Shown: positions 8,949 to 18,034, counted from the stretch's first letter. The stretch: 64,000 nt of DNA from Nitrospira sp. (GCA_024998595.1 JACOEK010000001.1:868001-932000); one strand, 5' to 3'. Numbers and translations: made by a program. Notes: a model not told the origin generated them from the sequence alone.

Positions 8949-11900
8949 ATGCTTGTCACCATATGCCTGCTGACCGCCGGAGTCTTTGCCCTTGATGTGA
9001 CCATTCCACTGGGGCATGTCACGTGGCTCCTGTATTGGCTGCCGCTCTGGTTAAGCGCGCGTTTAGCCTTGCCTGCAGCGTCCGTGCGCTACGCATCGTT
9101 GTGTACGCTCCTGTTGGGAGTTGGCCTGTGGTTTGCGCCTCCCGGTGTCGACGTGACGACGGCGTTCTTCAATCGTGCATTGGGAGTGGGGTTGCTCTGG
9201 GCCACGGCCTATCTGCTCACTCAGCGACGCGAAGCAGAAATGGGGCTTCGCTCAGCGAATGGCCGATTGGAGCAGCGCGTGGCAGAACAGACGCAAGATC
9301 TCATCGTTGCCAATGATCGTTTGTCGAGGCAACTGACCCAACAGCGACAGGTCGAGGCGGCATTACGTGAGAGTCGCCAACGGTTTGAATTGGCGGCGGA
9401 GTGCGCGGATGTGGGCGTGTGGGAATGGGATTTGGCAACCAAGTCGGCCTATTACTCTCCTCGATGGAAAAGTCAGCTGGGCTGCGCAGAATCGGATATT
9501 GGTGACACGGTTGCTGATTGGGAGTCACGTCTCCACCCGGATGAACGGGCGGAGGTTCTGGCGACCGTGACGTTGTTTCAGCAGGGGTATACCAAACAGT
9601 ATCGCTTGGATCATCGCCTCCGGCATCAGGATGGGTCGTACCGCTGGATGGCGGCGTTGGGCTCAGGGATCTGGGACGAGCAGGGCCGGATGATTCGGAT
9701 GACAGGTATCCATCTGGATTTTACAGCGAGGAAACAAGCCGAAGACGACAGGAGGGAGAGCGAGGAGCGTTACCGCGACTTAGTCGAGCACGTCGGGGAT
9801 ATCATTTATCGCACCGATGCCGCTGGACGGTTCACCTACTGCAACCCTACCTCGCTCCGGATTCTCGGCTACCTTCCGGAGGAACTTCTCGGGCGCCATT
9901 ACCTGGAGATTATTCAGCCGAATTGTCGTGCTCAGGCCGAGCGGTTTTATGGCCGGCAGTTTATCCGTAAAACGCCGCGGACCGTGTACGAGTTGCCCGT
10001 GGCGACCAAAGACGGGCGGGAAGTATGGCTGGGGCAACACACGCAATTGTTGATGGAAGGGGACGACGTCAACGGATTCCAGGTGGTGGCGCGTGAGATT
10101 ACCGAACGGAAGAGGGTGGAGCAGGAATTGCGGGAGAGTGAGGAGCGTTTTTCAAAGGCCTTTCATAGCAGTCCGGCGGGAATGGCCATCAGCCGCCTTG
10201 AGGACGGACGGGTACTCGACGTCAATGAAGCGTTCGTGCGCGTCTCCGGTTTTTCTCGGGACGAGCTGATCGGCATGTCCTCGCTCGATATCGGCATCTG
10301 GGTCAATTCCGACGACCGCCGACAGCTGGCCGAAACGTTACGGCGGGACGGCTTTCTCCGGCATTTGGAGAAAGAGTTTCGCACGAAATCCGGCGAGCTC
10401 CGGCACGGTCTCTTTAATGTGGAACCGGTCTGTATCGGTCAGGAAAACTGTGTGCTGACGCTGGTCCTGGACATCACGAGGCGCACCGAGGCGGAAGCGG
10501 CATTGCGTCGCAGTCAATCGGTGCTCCAAACGTATCAGCATGCGTTGATGCGTTTGACAAAAAGCCAGCATATCGGTTCGGGGGACTGGCCGTCCGCGCT
10601 GAAGGAGCTTATGCACACCTCGGCGGAGGCCATGGTTGTGGATCGTGCCAGCGTCTGGTTATTGGACCGTAGCGGGGCGGTGCTGGAATGCGCAGAACTC
10701 TATGAACGGGCCCAGGCGCGCCACTCGCGCGGGGCGCGTCTGGATGTCGCGCAGTGTCCCCGGTACTTTGCCCAATTGCTGGAAGAGCAAGTGGTCGATG
10801 CGCATGATGTGGCCAGCGATCTCCGTACCGCTGAATTACTGCAGCCCTATCTCCAGACCTTAGGGATTGCCTCGTTGTTGGATGTGCCGATTTTCTTCGG
10901 CGGTCGTCTGGCCGGAGTCGTCTGTCACGAACGAATCGGATCTGCGCGTAAGTGGAGTAATGAAGAAGCGCAGTTTGCGACGTCCGTCGGGAATTTGGTC
11001 ACGTTGGCCTACGAGGCGAAGCAACGGCGAGAGGCGGAAAATGCCTTAGTCACGGCGAAGGAGGCTGCCGAATTTGCAAATCGAGCCAAGAGTGACTTCC
11101 TGGCCACCATGAGCCATGAGATCCGGACGCCCATGAATGCGATCATCGGCATGGCCGATCTGCTGTCGGAAACGCCCCTGAACGAGGACCAACGAGAGTA
11201 CGTCCAGATTTTTCGTGACGCGGGTAGTAACTTGCTGAGTTTGATCAACGATGTACTCGATCTCTCAAAGATCGAAGCCGGCCATTTGGATTTGGATCTC
11301 ACGGACTTCGATCTCTGTGATCTCGTGCAACGCGCGGCCGAACTGGTCGCCGTTCGGGCGAGTGAAAAGAATCTGGAGTTGGCCTATCAGATCCAGCCTG
11401 ATGTGCCGACCTCGCTCGTGGGCGATCCGAATCGTCTCCGGCAGGTGTTGCTGAATCTGTTGGGCAATGCCATCAAGTTCACGGATCACGGTGAGGTCGT
11501 GTTGCGCGTGGAATGCGACCCGCATGCGGACGGTCCAGGCAATCTGCTGTTCACGGTTCGAGACACCGGCATTGGAATTCCTCACGACAAGTTAGCCGTC
11601 ATTTTTGAACGATTCACCCAAGTGGATTCTTCGATGACGCGGCCATACAGCGGCACGGGTCTCGGCCTCACAATATCCCGCCGTCTGGTTGAGCGGATGG
11701 GCGGAAGAATATGGGTGGATAGTGAACCGGGCCGGGGCAGCACCTTTAGTTTCACGGCCAAGTTTGCCGCGCATGCTCAGCCGGCGCCCGCAGTCCCTGC
11801 TGCGCATTGGGAACAACTCGCGGGTTTGCGCACGTTGATCATCGACGACAATGCCACCAATCGTCTGATTGTGCGAGAAACTCTGACGGGCTGGGGTATC

Positions 11901-12977
11901 CCTTCGGCGGAGGCGGCCGGGGGCGAAGAGGCCGTGAGGGAGTTGCGTCGTGCGCTCACGGACGGCGTACCCTATCGTTTGGTGATTCTGGATGTGCGCA
12001 TGCCGAAACTCAGCGGCTGGCAGGTAGCCGAGACCATTGCTCGTTCGCCTGGTCTGGCCGGAATGTCCATTATCATGCTGACATCGGAACGGCGTGCCGG
12101 CGACCAGGCTCGGGCCCGCGAACATGGGGTTGTGCGGTATCTCACCAAACCCTTTCGACGCTCGGATTTGTTCAATGCCATGATGGCGGTGATGAACAAG
12201 ACGGCGTCGGCCGTGATTCCTGGAACCATCACTCAACCCCAACCAGAGGATCCTGGAGAGGAAGGGGCAGGCCTCAAGATTCTTCTGGCTGAAGATTTTG
12301 TCGACAATCGTCGCATGATGGAATTTTACTTCAAAGCGACGCCGCACCGGATAGAGACGGCGGCAAATGGTCAGATTGCCCTCGAGATGTTCATGCACGG
12401 ATCCTATGATCTTGTCTTGATGGATATTCAGATGCCCGTGCTGGATGGTTATGCTGCGACGAGGGCGATCCGGGCATGGGAAAAAGATCAGGGCCGCCAC
12501 CCCACACCGATCCTGGCTCTCACGGCCAATGCGTTGCAGAGTGAAGTGCAGCGCAGTCTTGATGCGGGGTGTACGGCGCATCTCACGAAACCCATCCGCA
12601 AAGCCCGGCTCTTGGAAGCGATTCAACTATATTTCCAGTCCGCGCCCTCCTCCGCGCCGCTTGCGCCAGCTTTTCAGGAAGAGCTCGCCGTCCTCCATGT
12701 CAGCATGGAGCTTGAGACGCTCATGCCTGGTTTTCTGGAACATCGACGCCAGGATGTGATTCAGCTGACGGAGGCATTGAGGCGTGAAGACTTTGAGATG
12801 GTGCGGGAGATTGGCCACGGCCTCAAGGGGGCCGGCGGAACGTATGGGCTTGAAGCCATTACGGCCTATGGACGGTCTTTGGAAGAGACAGCGTCTCGGC
12901 ATGATGGTCCTGCTGTGCGCGAGATCCTGGAACGGCTCAGACGGTTTCTGGATCGGATTCAGCTGATCTATGTGTAG
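8949..12977 (+). CDS. Hybrid sensor histidine kinase (PAS-PAS-PAS-GAF-HisKA-HATPase-REC-REC-HPt)
   Basis: 1342 residues. Order: two or three membrane segments (residues 1-90), a coiled coil, three PAS domains (about 138-255, 275-390, 400-510), a GAF domain (about 530-690), HisKA with His723 in [10 protein letters not shown], HATPase ([23 protein letters not shown]), two receivers with Asp1015 (ILDVRMP) and Asp1159 (LMDIQMP), and a C-terminal HPt domain with His1290 (GHGLKGAGG). All residues for a full His-Asp-His relay are present. It is followed 13 bases later by an NtrC-type regulator, its likely output. Multiple PAS and a GAF domain suggest sensing of redox, gas or a small ligand, but no cofactor site can be assigned. 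Confidence 0.95.
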   Translation: MLVTICLLTAGVFALDVTIPLGHVTWLLYWLPLWLSARLALPAASVRYASLCTLLLGVGLWFAPPGVDVTTAFFNRALGVGLLWATAYLLTQRREAEMGLRSANGRLEQRVAEQTQDLIVANDRLSRQLTQQRQVEAALRESRQRFELAAECADVGVWEWDLATKSAYYSPRWKSQLGCAESDIGDTVADWESRLHPDERAEVLATVTLFQQGYTKQYRLDHRLRHQDGSYRWMAALGSGIWDEQGRMIRMTGIHLDFTARKQAEDDRRESEERYRDLVEHVGDIIYRTDAAGRFTYCNPTSLRILGYLPEELLGRHYLEIIQPNCRAQAERFYGRQFIRKTPRTVYELPVATKDGREVWLGQHTQLLMEGDDVNGFQVVAREITERKRVEQELRESEERFSKAFHSSPAGMAISRLEDGRVLDVNEAFVRVSGFSRDELIGMSSLDIGIWVNSDDRRQLAETLRRDGFLRHLEKEFRTKSGELRHGLFNVEPVCIGQENCVLTLVLDITRRTEAEAALRRSQSVLQTYQHALMRLTKSQHIGSGDWPSALKELMHTSAEAMVVDRASVWLLDRSGAVLECAELYERAQARHSRGARLDVAQCPRYFAQLLEEQVVDAHDVASDLRTAELLQPYLQTLGIASLLDVPIFFGGRLAGVVCHERIGSARKWSNEEAQFATSVGNLVTLAYEAKQRREAENALVTAKEAAEFANRAKSDFLATMSHEIRTPMNAIIGMADLLSETPLNEDQREYVQIFRDAGSNLLSLINDVLDLSKIEAGHLDLDLTDFDLCDLVQRAAELVAVRASEKNLELAYQIQPDVPTSLVGDPNRLRQVLLNLLGNAIKFTDHGEVVLRVECDPHADGPGNLLFTVRDTGIGIPHDKLAVIFERFTQVDSSMTRPYSGTGLGLTISRRLVERMGGRIWVDSEPGRGSTFSFTAKFAAHAQPAPAVPAAHWEQLAGLRTLIIDDNATNRLIVRETLTGWGIPSAEAAGGEEAVRELRRALTDGVPYRLVILDVRMPKLSGWQVAETIARSPGLAGMSIIMLTSERRAGDQARAREHGVVRYLTKPFRRSDLFNAMMAVMNKTASAVIPGTITQPQPEDPGEEGAGLKILLAEDFVDNRRMMEFYFKATPHRIETAANGQIALEMFMHGSYDLVLMDIQMPVLDGYAATRAIRAWEKDQGRHPTPILALTANALQSEVQRSLDAGCTAHLTKPIRKARLLEAIQLYFQSAPSSAPLAPAFQEELAVLHVSMELETLMPGFLEHRRQDVIQLTEALRREDFEMVREIGHGLKGAGGTYGLEAITAYGRSLEETASRHDGPAVREILERLRRFLDRIQLIYV

Positions 12978-12990
12978 AGGGTAGAACGGC

Positions 12991-14385
12991 ATGCGTGTCC
13001 TGCTCGTGGAAGATCATCCCGATGTCCGGCGCTTGTTCGAGCAGGTGATCGGGGCGCGGGGGCATGAGGTGACGGCCTGCGCGGATGGCGAATCGGCATG
13101 GGAGGCGTATGGCAAGCGGTCGTATGAACTCGTGTTGCTCGATTGGGAATTGCGCGGGGATGGAATGGACGGACTGCAGCTCTGCCGGAACATTCGGTCC
13201 GGCCCCGGTGGAGACCGCTGCGTCATTGTCATGATCACCGGGCACGATTCTCCGGAATCACTGCGCGCGGCGCTTCAGGCTGGGGTCAACGACTATTTGA
13301 CCAAGCCCGTCGGTGTCGAATTCCTACGATTGCGGTTGACGATTGCCGAGCAGTGGGTGGAAAGCGTGCGGCGCCGATTCGCGGCTGAGGATCAGGCGCA
13401 AGCGCTTCAGTCGCAGCTGGCGGATCACGGCAAGTTTCATGACCTGATCGGTCGAAGTCCGTCTATGGTGGTGTTGTATGAAGAGATTCAACGGATTGCG
13501 GCAGTGGATGCCACGGTGTTGATCGAGGGGGAAACCGGTACGGGGAAGGAATTGGTGGCTCGTGCGATCCATCTTTCCAGCCGCCGCGCGCCGCACACCT
13601 TTCTCGCCGTCAATTGTGCAGGGTTCACCGACTCGATTTTGGGCAGCCAACTATTCGGTCACAAAAAGGGGGCCTTCACAGGCGCCATCGAAAACCAGGA
13701 GGGGGTATTTGAGGCCGCGCAGGGGGGCACCATATTTCTGGACGAGATCGGCGATATTTCCCCTGCAGTGCAAACCAGCCTGTTGCGCGTGTTGCAGGAA
13801 AGGGAAGTTACGAGATTGGGCGAATCGAAGCCTCGCAGGGTCGACGTTCGGGTGGTGGTGGCGACCCATCACAACCTTGCGGAGGACGTAGAGAAAGGCA
13901 CGTTCCGGCGGGATCTGCTGTATCGGATCAAGGTGGCGCGCCTCCAACTCACGCCGCTTCGTGAACGCCCGACGGATATTCCCCTTCTGGTCCATGCGTT
14001 TCTTGGACAGTTTCGCTCGGTGATGGAAAAGCCGGTGCTCCAGGTGAGTTCTGAGGCGCTGCGGGTCCTGACCAGCCATTCCTGGCCCGGGAATGTTCGC
14101 GAGTTAAAGAGCGCCGTGGAGTCAGCATTGATTCATTGCAAAGGGACCGTGGTGCGGCCGGAAGATCTCCCGCCGGAAGTCCGCAGTCCGGAGCCACAGG
14201 CGACCTATGTTCCGCTGCAGCGTCAGGACGAGCGATCCCGCATGCTGGGGGCACTGCAGCAGACGGGGGGCAATCGTTCCGAGGCTGCTCGCTTGCTGGG
14301 CATGAGCCGGCGAACCTTCTACCGTCGCCTGGCTGAATACGATGTGCTGGCCTCGGCCGAGTTTGGTGCGGATTCCTTTCAGTAA
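12991..14385 (+). CDS. NtrC-family sigma-54-dependent response regulator
   Basis: 464 residues with the full NtrC layout: receiver with Asp51 (LLDWEL), AAA+ domain with Walker A GETGTGKE (about residues 180-187), the sigma-54 contact loop GAFTGA (227-232), Walker B IFLDEIGD, the arginine-finger region, and a C-terminal Fis-type HTH (GNRSEAARLLGMSRRTFYRR). It therefore remodels RNA polymerase-sigma-54 from an upstream enhancer when phosphorylated. It directly follows the hybrid kinase. A sigma-54-like promoter with an inverted repeat upstream lies in the very next intergenic region, which makes the adjacent modules its probable targets. Confidence 0.96.
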   Translation: MRVLLVEDHPDVRRLFEQVIGARGHEVTACADGESAWEAYGKRSYELVLLDWELRGDGMDGLQLCRNIRSGPGGDRCVIVMITGHDSPESLRAALQAGVNDYLTKPVGVEFLRLRLTIAEQWVESVRRRFAAEDQAQALQSQLADHGKFHDLIGRSPSMVVLYEEIQRIAAVDATVLIEGETGTGKELVARAIHLSSRRAPHTFLAVNCAGFTDSILGSQLFGHKKGAFTGAIENQEGVFEAAQGGTIFLDEIGDISPAVQTSLLRVLQEREVTRLGESKPRRVDVRVVVATHHNLAEDVEKGTFRRDLLYRIKVARLQLTPLRERPTDIPLLVHAFLGQFRSVMEKPVLQVSSEALRVLTSHSWPGNVRELKSAVESALIHCKGTVVRPEDLPPEVRSPEPQATYVPLQRQDERSRMLGALQQTGGNRSEAARLLGMSRRTFYRRLAEYDVLASAEFGADSFQ

Positions 14386-14534
14386 ACCGGCGCGTGTGAA
14401 GGATGCCTCGCGCCAGTTCTCGTTTCTTCACAATTGGAAGTATTCTTGGGACTATTCCGCTCAGTTAGGCGTTCCCATTTTTGTCTGACATCGCATCCCC
14501 CTTCCATACTTTCTCCTCCCGTCTCAGCACGTTA

Positions 14535-14569
14535 GTCACATGACACACATGTGACACAGCACAGTGTGC
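14535..14569. promoter_or_regulatory. Inverted repeats, candidate enhancer (UAS) for the NtrC-type activator
   Basis: A perfect 8-base inverted repeat with a 5-base spacer (GTCACATG/CATGTGAC, 14535-14555) is followed at once by an 11-base palindrome GCACAGTGTGC (14559-14569). They lie about 115-145 bases upstream of the start point predicted from the -24/-12 element at 14657, the usual place for sigma-54 enhancer sites. The phrase GTGACACAGCA inside this block (14551-14561) recurs at 16608-16618 ahead of the second module. Binding by the adjacent regulator is inference. Confidence 0.55.
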
Positions 14570-14615
14570 CATCTCATTGACGCACCGACCCGTTTGGTGA
14601 GGTGGTCTTCGGTCT

Positions 14616-14640
14616 AAGCCCCTAATATTTTATGGGGCTT
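14616..14640. other. Hairpin with AT-rich loop upstream of the sigma-54-like promoter
   Basis: AAGCCCC at 14616-14622 pairs with GGGGCTT at 14634-14640 around an AT-rich loop. It may end transcription of the NtrC-type gene, although only a weak pyrimidine run follows, or mark a bendable segment between enhancer and promoter. The rest of the 14386-14744 gap holds no gene that I can support. Confidence 0.35.
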
Positions 14641-14656
14641 CTTCTCCAGTCACTGA

Positions 14657-14672
14657 TGGCACGATCCTTGAT
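14657..14672 (+). promoter_or_regulatory. Sigma-54-like promoter of module 1
   Basis: TGGCACG at 14657-14663 is a perfect -24 element; TTGAT at 14668-14672 stands in the -12 position with the required ten bases between the GG and the G of the -12 box. The consensus -12 GC is GA here. The same sequence with the same deviation occurs before the second module, which supports function. The predicted start point is near 14683, about 60 bases before the first gene. Confidence 0.6.
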
Positions 14673-14744
14673 ACATGCACTCCATGAAAACAGTGTAGAA
14701 GAGGATCGGTGGAACATTTAGGGCTTCGAGACAAAGAGGGCAAC

Positions 14745-14990
14745 ATGGATGTCGAAGGATTCCTCATCTCAAACGGCGTGGATGGCGATGTATTAGTGAC
14801 TATTCCGCCCTCGTCCCTTGGACCATTCGATCAGCCGGATGTCAGAGAGCACATAGATGGATATTGGGTCGATATGTCTCGATTGCCGAACAGGACATGG
14901 TCGGACCGGACACGGGCGGTCGGGGCCGTGCTGACGTACCTGCGCCGATTGTCGGCCATTTCGGCAGGGTTTTCTGCCCAGACGAGATGA
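14745..14990 (+). CDS. Unknown 81-residue protein, module 1
   Basis: I do not recognise this family. The ATG at 14745 follows AGAGGG at 14735-14740; a longer in-frame start at 14709 is less likely because the 81-residue form matches exactly the length of its paralogue at 16832-17077. Hand alignment without gaps gives about 31 of 81 identical residues, with conserved GFL near residue 5, DG-WV at 38-42, TW--RT-A at 51-58 and AVL-YL-RL at 61-69. It has no signal peptide or membrane segment and looks like a small soluble alpha/beta protein. The LuxR-type gene follows 42 bases later, so the two probably act together under the sigma-54-like promoter. Confidence 0.75.
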   Translation: MDVEGFLISNGVDGDVLVTIPPSSLGPFDQPDVREHIDGYWVDMSRLPNRTWSDRTRAVGAVLTYLRRLSAISAGFSAQTR

Positions 14991-15032
14991 CGTGGATGAT
15001 AAGTCGGAACCAGAACCAAAGGAGAACACACC

Positions 15033-15350
15033 ATGTGGAATAATCAGCAGGAGATATTGCGCAGTGCCCGGGAAGACAATGCACGAGAAGGATCCGGACT
15101 GAGTCTGGTGTCGGGCGTGACCATGGCCGTGAAGCGTCGCCCTGAGGATTTGACTCCGCGCGAGCAGGAAATCCTGCAACTGGTCTGGGCAGGATTGACC
15201 AATCGCACGATTGCGGAGCAATTGCATATCAGTATCAAGACTGCGGAGGCGCATCGGGCCAACATGATGAAGAAACTTCGGGTCTCCAACATCGCCCAGC
15301 TGTTAAAAACGGCGCTGGAAGAGGGGCTGCTCGCCACCCATGCGGGCTAA
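15033..15350 (+). CDS. Receiver-less LuxR-type HTH regulator, module 1
   Basis: 105 residues; ATG preceded by AAAGGAG at 15019-15025. Only the C-terminal LuxR/GerE helix-turn-helix is present (LTPREQEILQLVWAG, then KTAEAHRANMMKKLRVSN); the first 35 residues have no receiver or ligand domain. It should bind DNA constitutively or be controlled by a partner or by its own level. Its HTH is roughly 70 percent identical to that of the gene at 17134-17484 and clearly related to the one at 43766-44101. Each of the first two copies follows an 81-residue unknown protein, suggesting that protein may modulate it. The target genes are unknown. Confidence 0.88.
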   Translation: MWNNQQEILRSAREDNAREGSGLSLVSGVTMAVKRRPEDLTPREQEILQLVWAGLTNRTIAEQLHISIKTAEAHRANMMKKLRVSNIAQLLKTALEEGLLATHAG

Positions 15351-15499
15351 AGGGATTCGCGGCGGCCCGCGCTCTCGGAAGAAGTCCCACTTCCGGCAGT
15401 GCGGCGACTCCCCGCGAGTCCGCCCCCCTGCAGCATAAATCATGCTCGCACCGGCGACGGCGTTTGCAGTAAAATGCCGAACCGTCGCAGGAGCGAGCC

Positions 15500-15892
15500 G
15501 TGGTCGAACAACGTATCGAAGAAATCACCCGCGCAAACCTAGCCTTTTACGCCGCCTTTGAAAGTCTGGATATGCTCCAGATGGACAAGGTCTGGGCACA
15601 TCTCGAGTACGTCACCTGCATTCACCCCGGCTGGAGTCTCCGAAGCGACTGGCCCGCCGTGCGCGATTCCTGGGTGCTGATCTTCAACAACACCTTCTCC
15701 ATGAAATTCGAGCTATCCGACGTGCAGATCCAGGTTGCAGGGGATTTGGGGTGGGTGATTTGTACCGAGCACCTCACCAGTCGGCAGGACGACCAGCCGG
15801 TTGAAACCCGCGTTCTCGCCACCAACCTCTTTGAACGGATCGGTGATGAGTGGTTGATGATTCATCACCACGGCAGTCCCGTGATGGGGTAG
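15500..15892 (+). CDS. SnoaL/NTF2-like fold protein
   Basis: 130 residues from a GTG at 15500 with AGGAG 8 bases upstream. The pattern of an N-terminal helix (ITRANLAFYAAFESLD), W-H-----CIHPGW, VRDSWVLIF and a final WLMIHHHGSP strand fits the SnoaL-like_3 / DUF4440 group of the NTF2 superfamily. Members are small cone-shaped proteins that bind or act on varied small molecules; many have no known activity. No catalytic assignment can be made. It lies alone between the LuxR-type gene and a lipoprotein gene, so context gives little. Confidence 0.75.
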   Translation: MVEQRIEEITRANLAFYAAFESLDMLQMDKVWAHLEYVTCIHPGWSLRSDWPAVRDSWVLIFNNTFSMKFELSDVQIQVAGDLGWVICTEHLTSRQDDQPVETRVLATNLFERIGDEWLMIHHHGSPVMG

Positions 15893-16039
15893 GGGATCCC
15901 AGAGCGAGCCGTCGGATCCCGTCACTATCGACCAAGCATGTCTGAGCGGACGATGACGTGCCGGATAGGACACCCAGGCCGGTCGAGCTACCGCTGTGAG
16001 TACCAATTCCCGTACGATTTCGATGGGGAGCTGTCCGAC

Positions 16040-16438
16040 ATGAAACGAATATCTCCTGCCGTGAGGTGGGCGGGGTTGTGGACCGTGCTGTTGTCCGGAT
16101 GTACCACCGTGGCTCAGATCACCACGCTGTCGGATGAATCCTGTCGTGAGAGGGTGCGCGGCCAGCTTGAATCCGTTCTCGTAGAGGAGGGTGAACAACC
16201 CGAGATGGCCAATCGTCTCGCCGTGAATACCACTCTGGTGTTGGCGACCGGCTCGCTTGGGCCTCGTCCCTTTGGAGTGTCTTCGCCCTCCGGCACCGAT
16301 TACAGTTTCTTTGTTCAACGTAAAGGCGAGACCTGCCTCCTGCGACTCTATGGTCGCCAAAAGGGGTTTACGCGTTACACCAACAATCTTAGCTATATTT
16401 CCACTCGCGCTCTTGAAGGGTGCGCCTGCGCCGAATAA
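16040..16438 (+). CDS. Small lipoprotein of unknown function
   Basis: 132 residues from the ATG at 16040, which has GGGAG just upstream; the in-frame start at 15938 would bury the signal sequence and is rejected. Residues 1-22 form a lipoprotein signal ending in the lipobox LLSGC, so the mature protein should be lipid-anchored at Cys17-20 and exported. The mature part has two further Cys pairs (CRERV, CLLRL and a C-terminal CAC) and no family I recognise. It may be an outer-membrane-anchored periplasmic protein. Confidence 0.7.
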   Translation: MKRISPAVRWAGLWTVLLSGCTTVAQITTLSDESCRERVRGQLESVLVEEGEQPEMANRLAVNTTLVLATGSLGPRPFGVSSPSGTDYSFFVQRKGETCLLRLYGRQKGFTRYTNNLSYISTRALEGCACAE

Positions 16439-16831
16439 CCGGTGTGTGGCGATAGTCATTCCCTCCCGTCTTTTCTCCGTTTCTCAACTGAGTCAATCGA
16501 GCACGTGCCTTGAAGCGGTCTGTCGCTTTCGGCGAGCGGCAGCGCACCATCGTATGTTGTCGCTCAACCATGTCTCATGGCGACGCTTTGGCACAGCTTC
16601 GTTGATCGTGACACAGCAGCGTACCGCCCGGTTTTAACCGGCTGAAAGCCGCAAGCCGTTGTTTCTTCTGGGATGCGACGTATTGCGGGCTCATGGCACG
16701 TCCTTTGATGTAGTGGCTGATAGACGGCGTAGGGCAAACACCTTGCGGAATTCAAGGGAGGTGGCGAGATGGAACTGAAGGAAGGGCCACGGTTGGGCCA
16801 ATGGTGCCGGAGCACAAAGGAGGAACGATCC
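16439..16831. other. Intergenic region with the control sequences of module 2
   Basis: These 393 bases have short overlapping frames on both strands but none with a convincing start, ribosome site or recognisable protein. The right part carries GTGACACAGCA at 16608-16618, shared with the enhancer-like block of module 1, and the sigma-54-like element at 16694. The left part shows nothing I can name. Confidence 0.5.
16694..16709 (+). promoter_or_regulatory. Sigma-54-like promoter of module 2
   Basis: TGGCACG at 16694-16700 and TTGAT at 16705-16709 repeat the -24/-12 arrangement seen at 14657, again with ten bases between GG and the -12 G and again GA in place of GC. The predicted start point is about 16720, some 110 bases before the first gene of the module. 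Confidence 0.58.
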
Positions 16832-17077
16832 ATGACTGTGAAGGGGTTTTTGCTGAAAGATCGGGAAGACCAGGAATATCTGCTGGCCATTCAACCAGCG
16901 ACGCATGGCATGTTCGAACGACTCATCGTGCGTCAAAAGGTCGATGGGTGTTGGGTTGAATTAAACGGGAACACGCAGGGTACCTGGCAACCTCGTACCC
17001 AAGCCATCACGGCCGTGTTGGGGTATCTCCAACGCCTGTGGGATACGTCCAAACCTGTCGCGGCACGGGAACATTAG
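16832..17077 (+). CDS. Unknown 81-residue protein, module 2 (paralogue of 14745-14990)
   Basis: The ATG at 16832 has a near-perfect ribosome site, AAAGGAGG at 16816-16824, and gives 81 residues, the same length as the module 1 protein; an upstream in-frame ATG at 16769 is therefore unlikely. The two copies align end to end without gaps, sharing GFL, D-G-WV, TW--RT-A and AVL-YL-RL. No known domain is recognised. It is followed 56 bases later by the second LuxR-type gene. Conservation of both the pair and the promoter type through duplication argues that protein and regulator function together. Confidence 0.78.
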   Translation: MTVKGFLLKDREDQEYLLAIQPATHGMFERLIVRQKVDGCWVELNGNTQGTWQPRTQAITAVLGYLQRLWDTSKPVAAREH

Positions 17078-17133
17078 CGAGCGGGATCTCGTGGGACCGT
17101 GGGTGGGGGTGATAGACTATGAGGAGGGGTACC

Positions 17134-17484
17134 ATGCTGGCCGAAAAACAAGACAGGGGCGGGGACAATCAAGACTCGGCGGGAAGCAGATCGTCCGCGA
17201 AGAACCGGGAGGGGTCTGCCGATCTTGACATGTCTGTCCCGAAGCGCAAGCCGGAGGATCTCACGCCTCGGGAGTTGGAAATTCTCCGTCTGATCTGGGA
17301 TGGTCATACCAACCGCAGCATTGCGGAACTTCTGAGCATCAGCATGAAGACTGCCGATACCCATCGGGCCAATATCATGAAGAAACTGCGAGTTTCCAAT
17401 ACCGCTCAGTTGTTAAAGGCGGCGCTAGAGGGGAAGCTGTTACATACCCATGACGGAACTCGGAGCCCAGACGGGAATAAGTAA
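17134..17484 (+). CDS. Receiver-less LuxR-type HTH regulator, module 2
   Basis: 116 residues from the ATG at 17134, which follows GAGGAGGGG; the ATG at 17119 overlaps that ribosome site. A charged, Ser/Gly-rich N-terminal tail of about 40 residues precedes a LuxR-type HTH (LTPRELEILRLIWDG, then KTADTHRANIMKKLRVSN). There is no receiver or autoinducer domain. It is the close paralogue of 15033-15350 and forms the second gene of the duplicated module. The tail differs completely between the two copies, so they may answer to different inputs while binding similar DNA. Confidence 0.88.
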   Translation: MLAEKQDRGGDNQDSAGSRSSAKNREGSADLDMSVPKRKPEDLTPRELEILRLIWDGHTNRSIAELLSISMKTADTHRANIMKKLRVSNTAQLLKAALEGKLLHTHDGTRSPDGNK

Positions 17485-17568
17485 CCGCTGATGTTCGGTC
17501 TGAAGACTCCGCGATCTCGCCTGGTGCGCAGGATGTATGGATGGAACGCTCGAGTCAGTACGAAGAAG

Positions 17569-17805
17569 TCACAAACCAGGGATGGGGTGAGCAAGGTCTT
17601 TGGTGCCGAGCGTTTGGAGCCACTCACCGACAATGACATCACGCTCATCCATCGTCATGCCGGCGTATTTGCGGAACATCTGAGGGCCTCGTCGCCGGCG
17701 CCAAGTCAAAAATCCCAGGAAGTGGTCCTTGCAGACAGAACGCGTGCCTGCCGGCGCATACACTCTCGCCTGACACCCATCGATTAAACAAATCTGTCCG
17801 CTCAT
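17569..17805 (-). CDS. Small Cys/His-rich protein, possible zinc binder
   Basis: 78 residues from the ATG at 17803-17805, preceded on the minus strand by GGGAGG five bases away; a much longer in-frame start at 18096 is not supported by any ribosome site. The N-terminal third reads C-x4-C-x12-C-x2-H (residues of CLIDGC and CKDH), a plausible single zinc site. The basic patch WRRRRG follows, then a helical end. I do not recognise the family. The basic segment next to a metal site would fit nucleic-acid binding, but this is only inference. Confidence 0.55.
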   Translation of the reverse strand: MSGQICLIDGCQARVYAPAGTRSVCKDHFLGFLTWRRRRGPQMFRKYAGMTMDERDVIVGEWLQTLGTKDLAHPIPGL

Positions 17806-18034
17806 CTGTGCCTCCCGGTGATTCCGGCAAAGTATGCCGGAGATGACCCCGCAAATGCAATGCAGCCTCCCCCCATTCGATAAGTGGGTGGGAGGTGGTG
17901 AACAACATGCCGCCAATCCGCTTTCATTGATGGCTCGTTCCGCGCGGAGGGAATTTCGCTTGCAATCCTGTCGAGTCGCCAGGTACCGTACCCCGTTCTG
18001 CAGTAAGTTTCGGGCCACGTGCGCGAGCATACCC

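Noticed and set aside
11592-12626. A 344-codon open frame opposite the hybrid kinase
   Set aside because: Runs against two intact receiver domains; composition is Arg/His-rich and no family is seen.
16590-16607. TGGCAC and TTGAT as an extra sigma-54 element before module 2
   Set aside because: Spacing is about two bases too long; the element at 16694 fits exactly.
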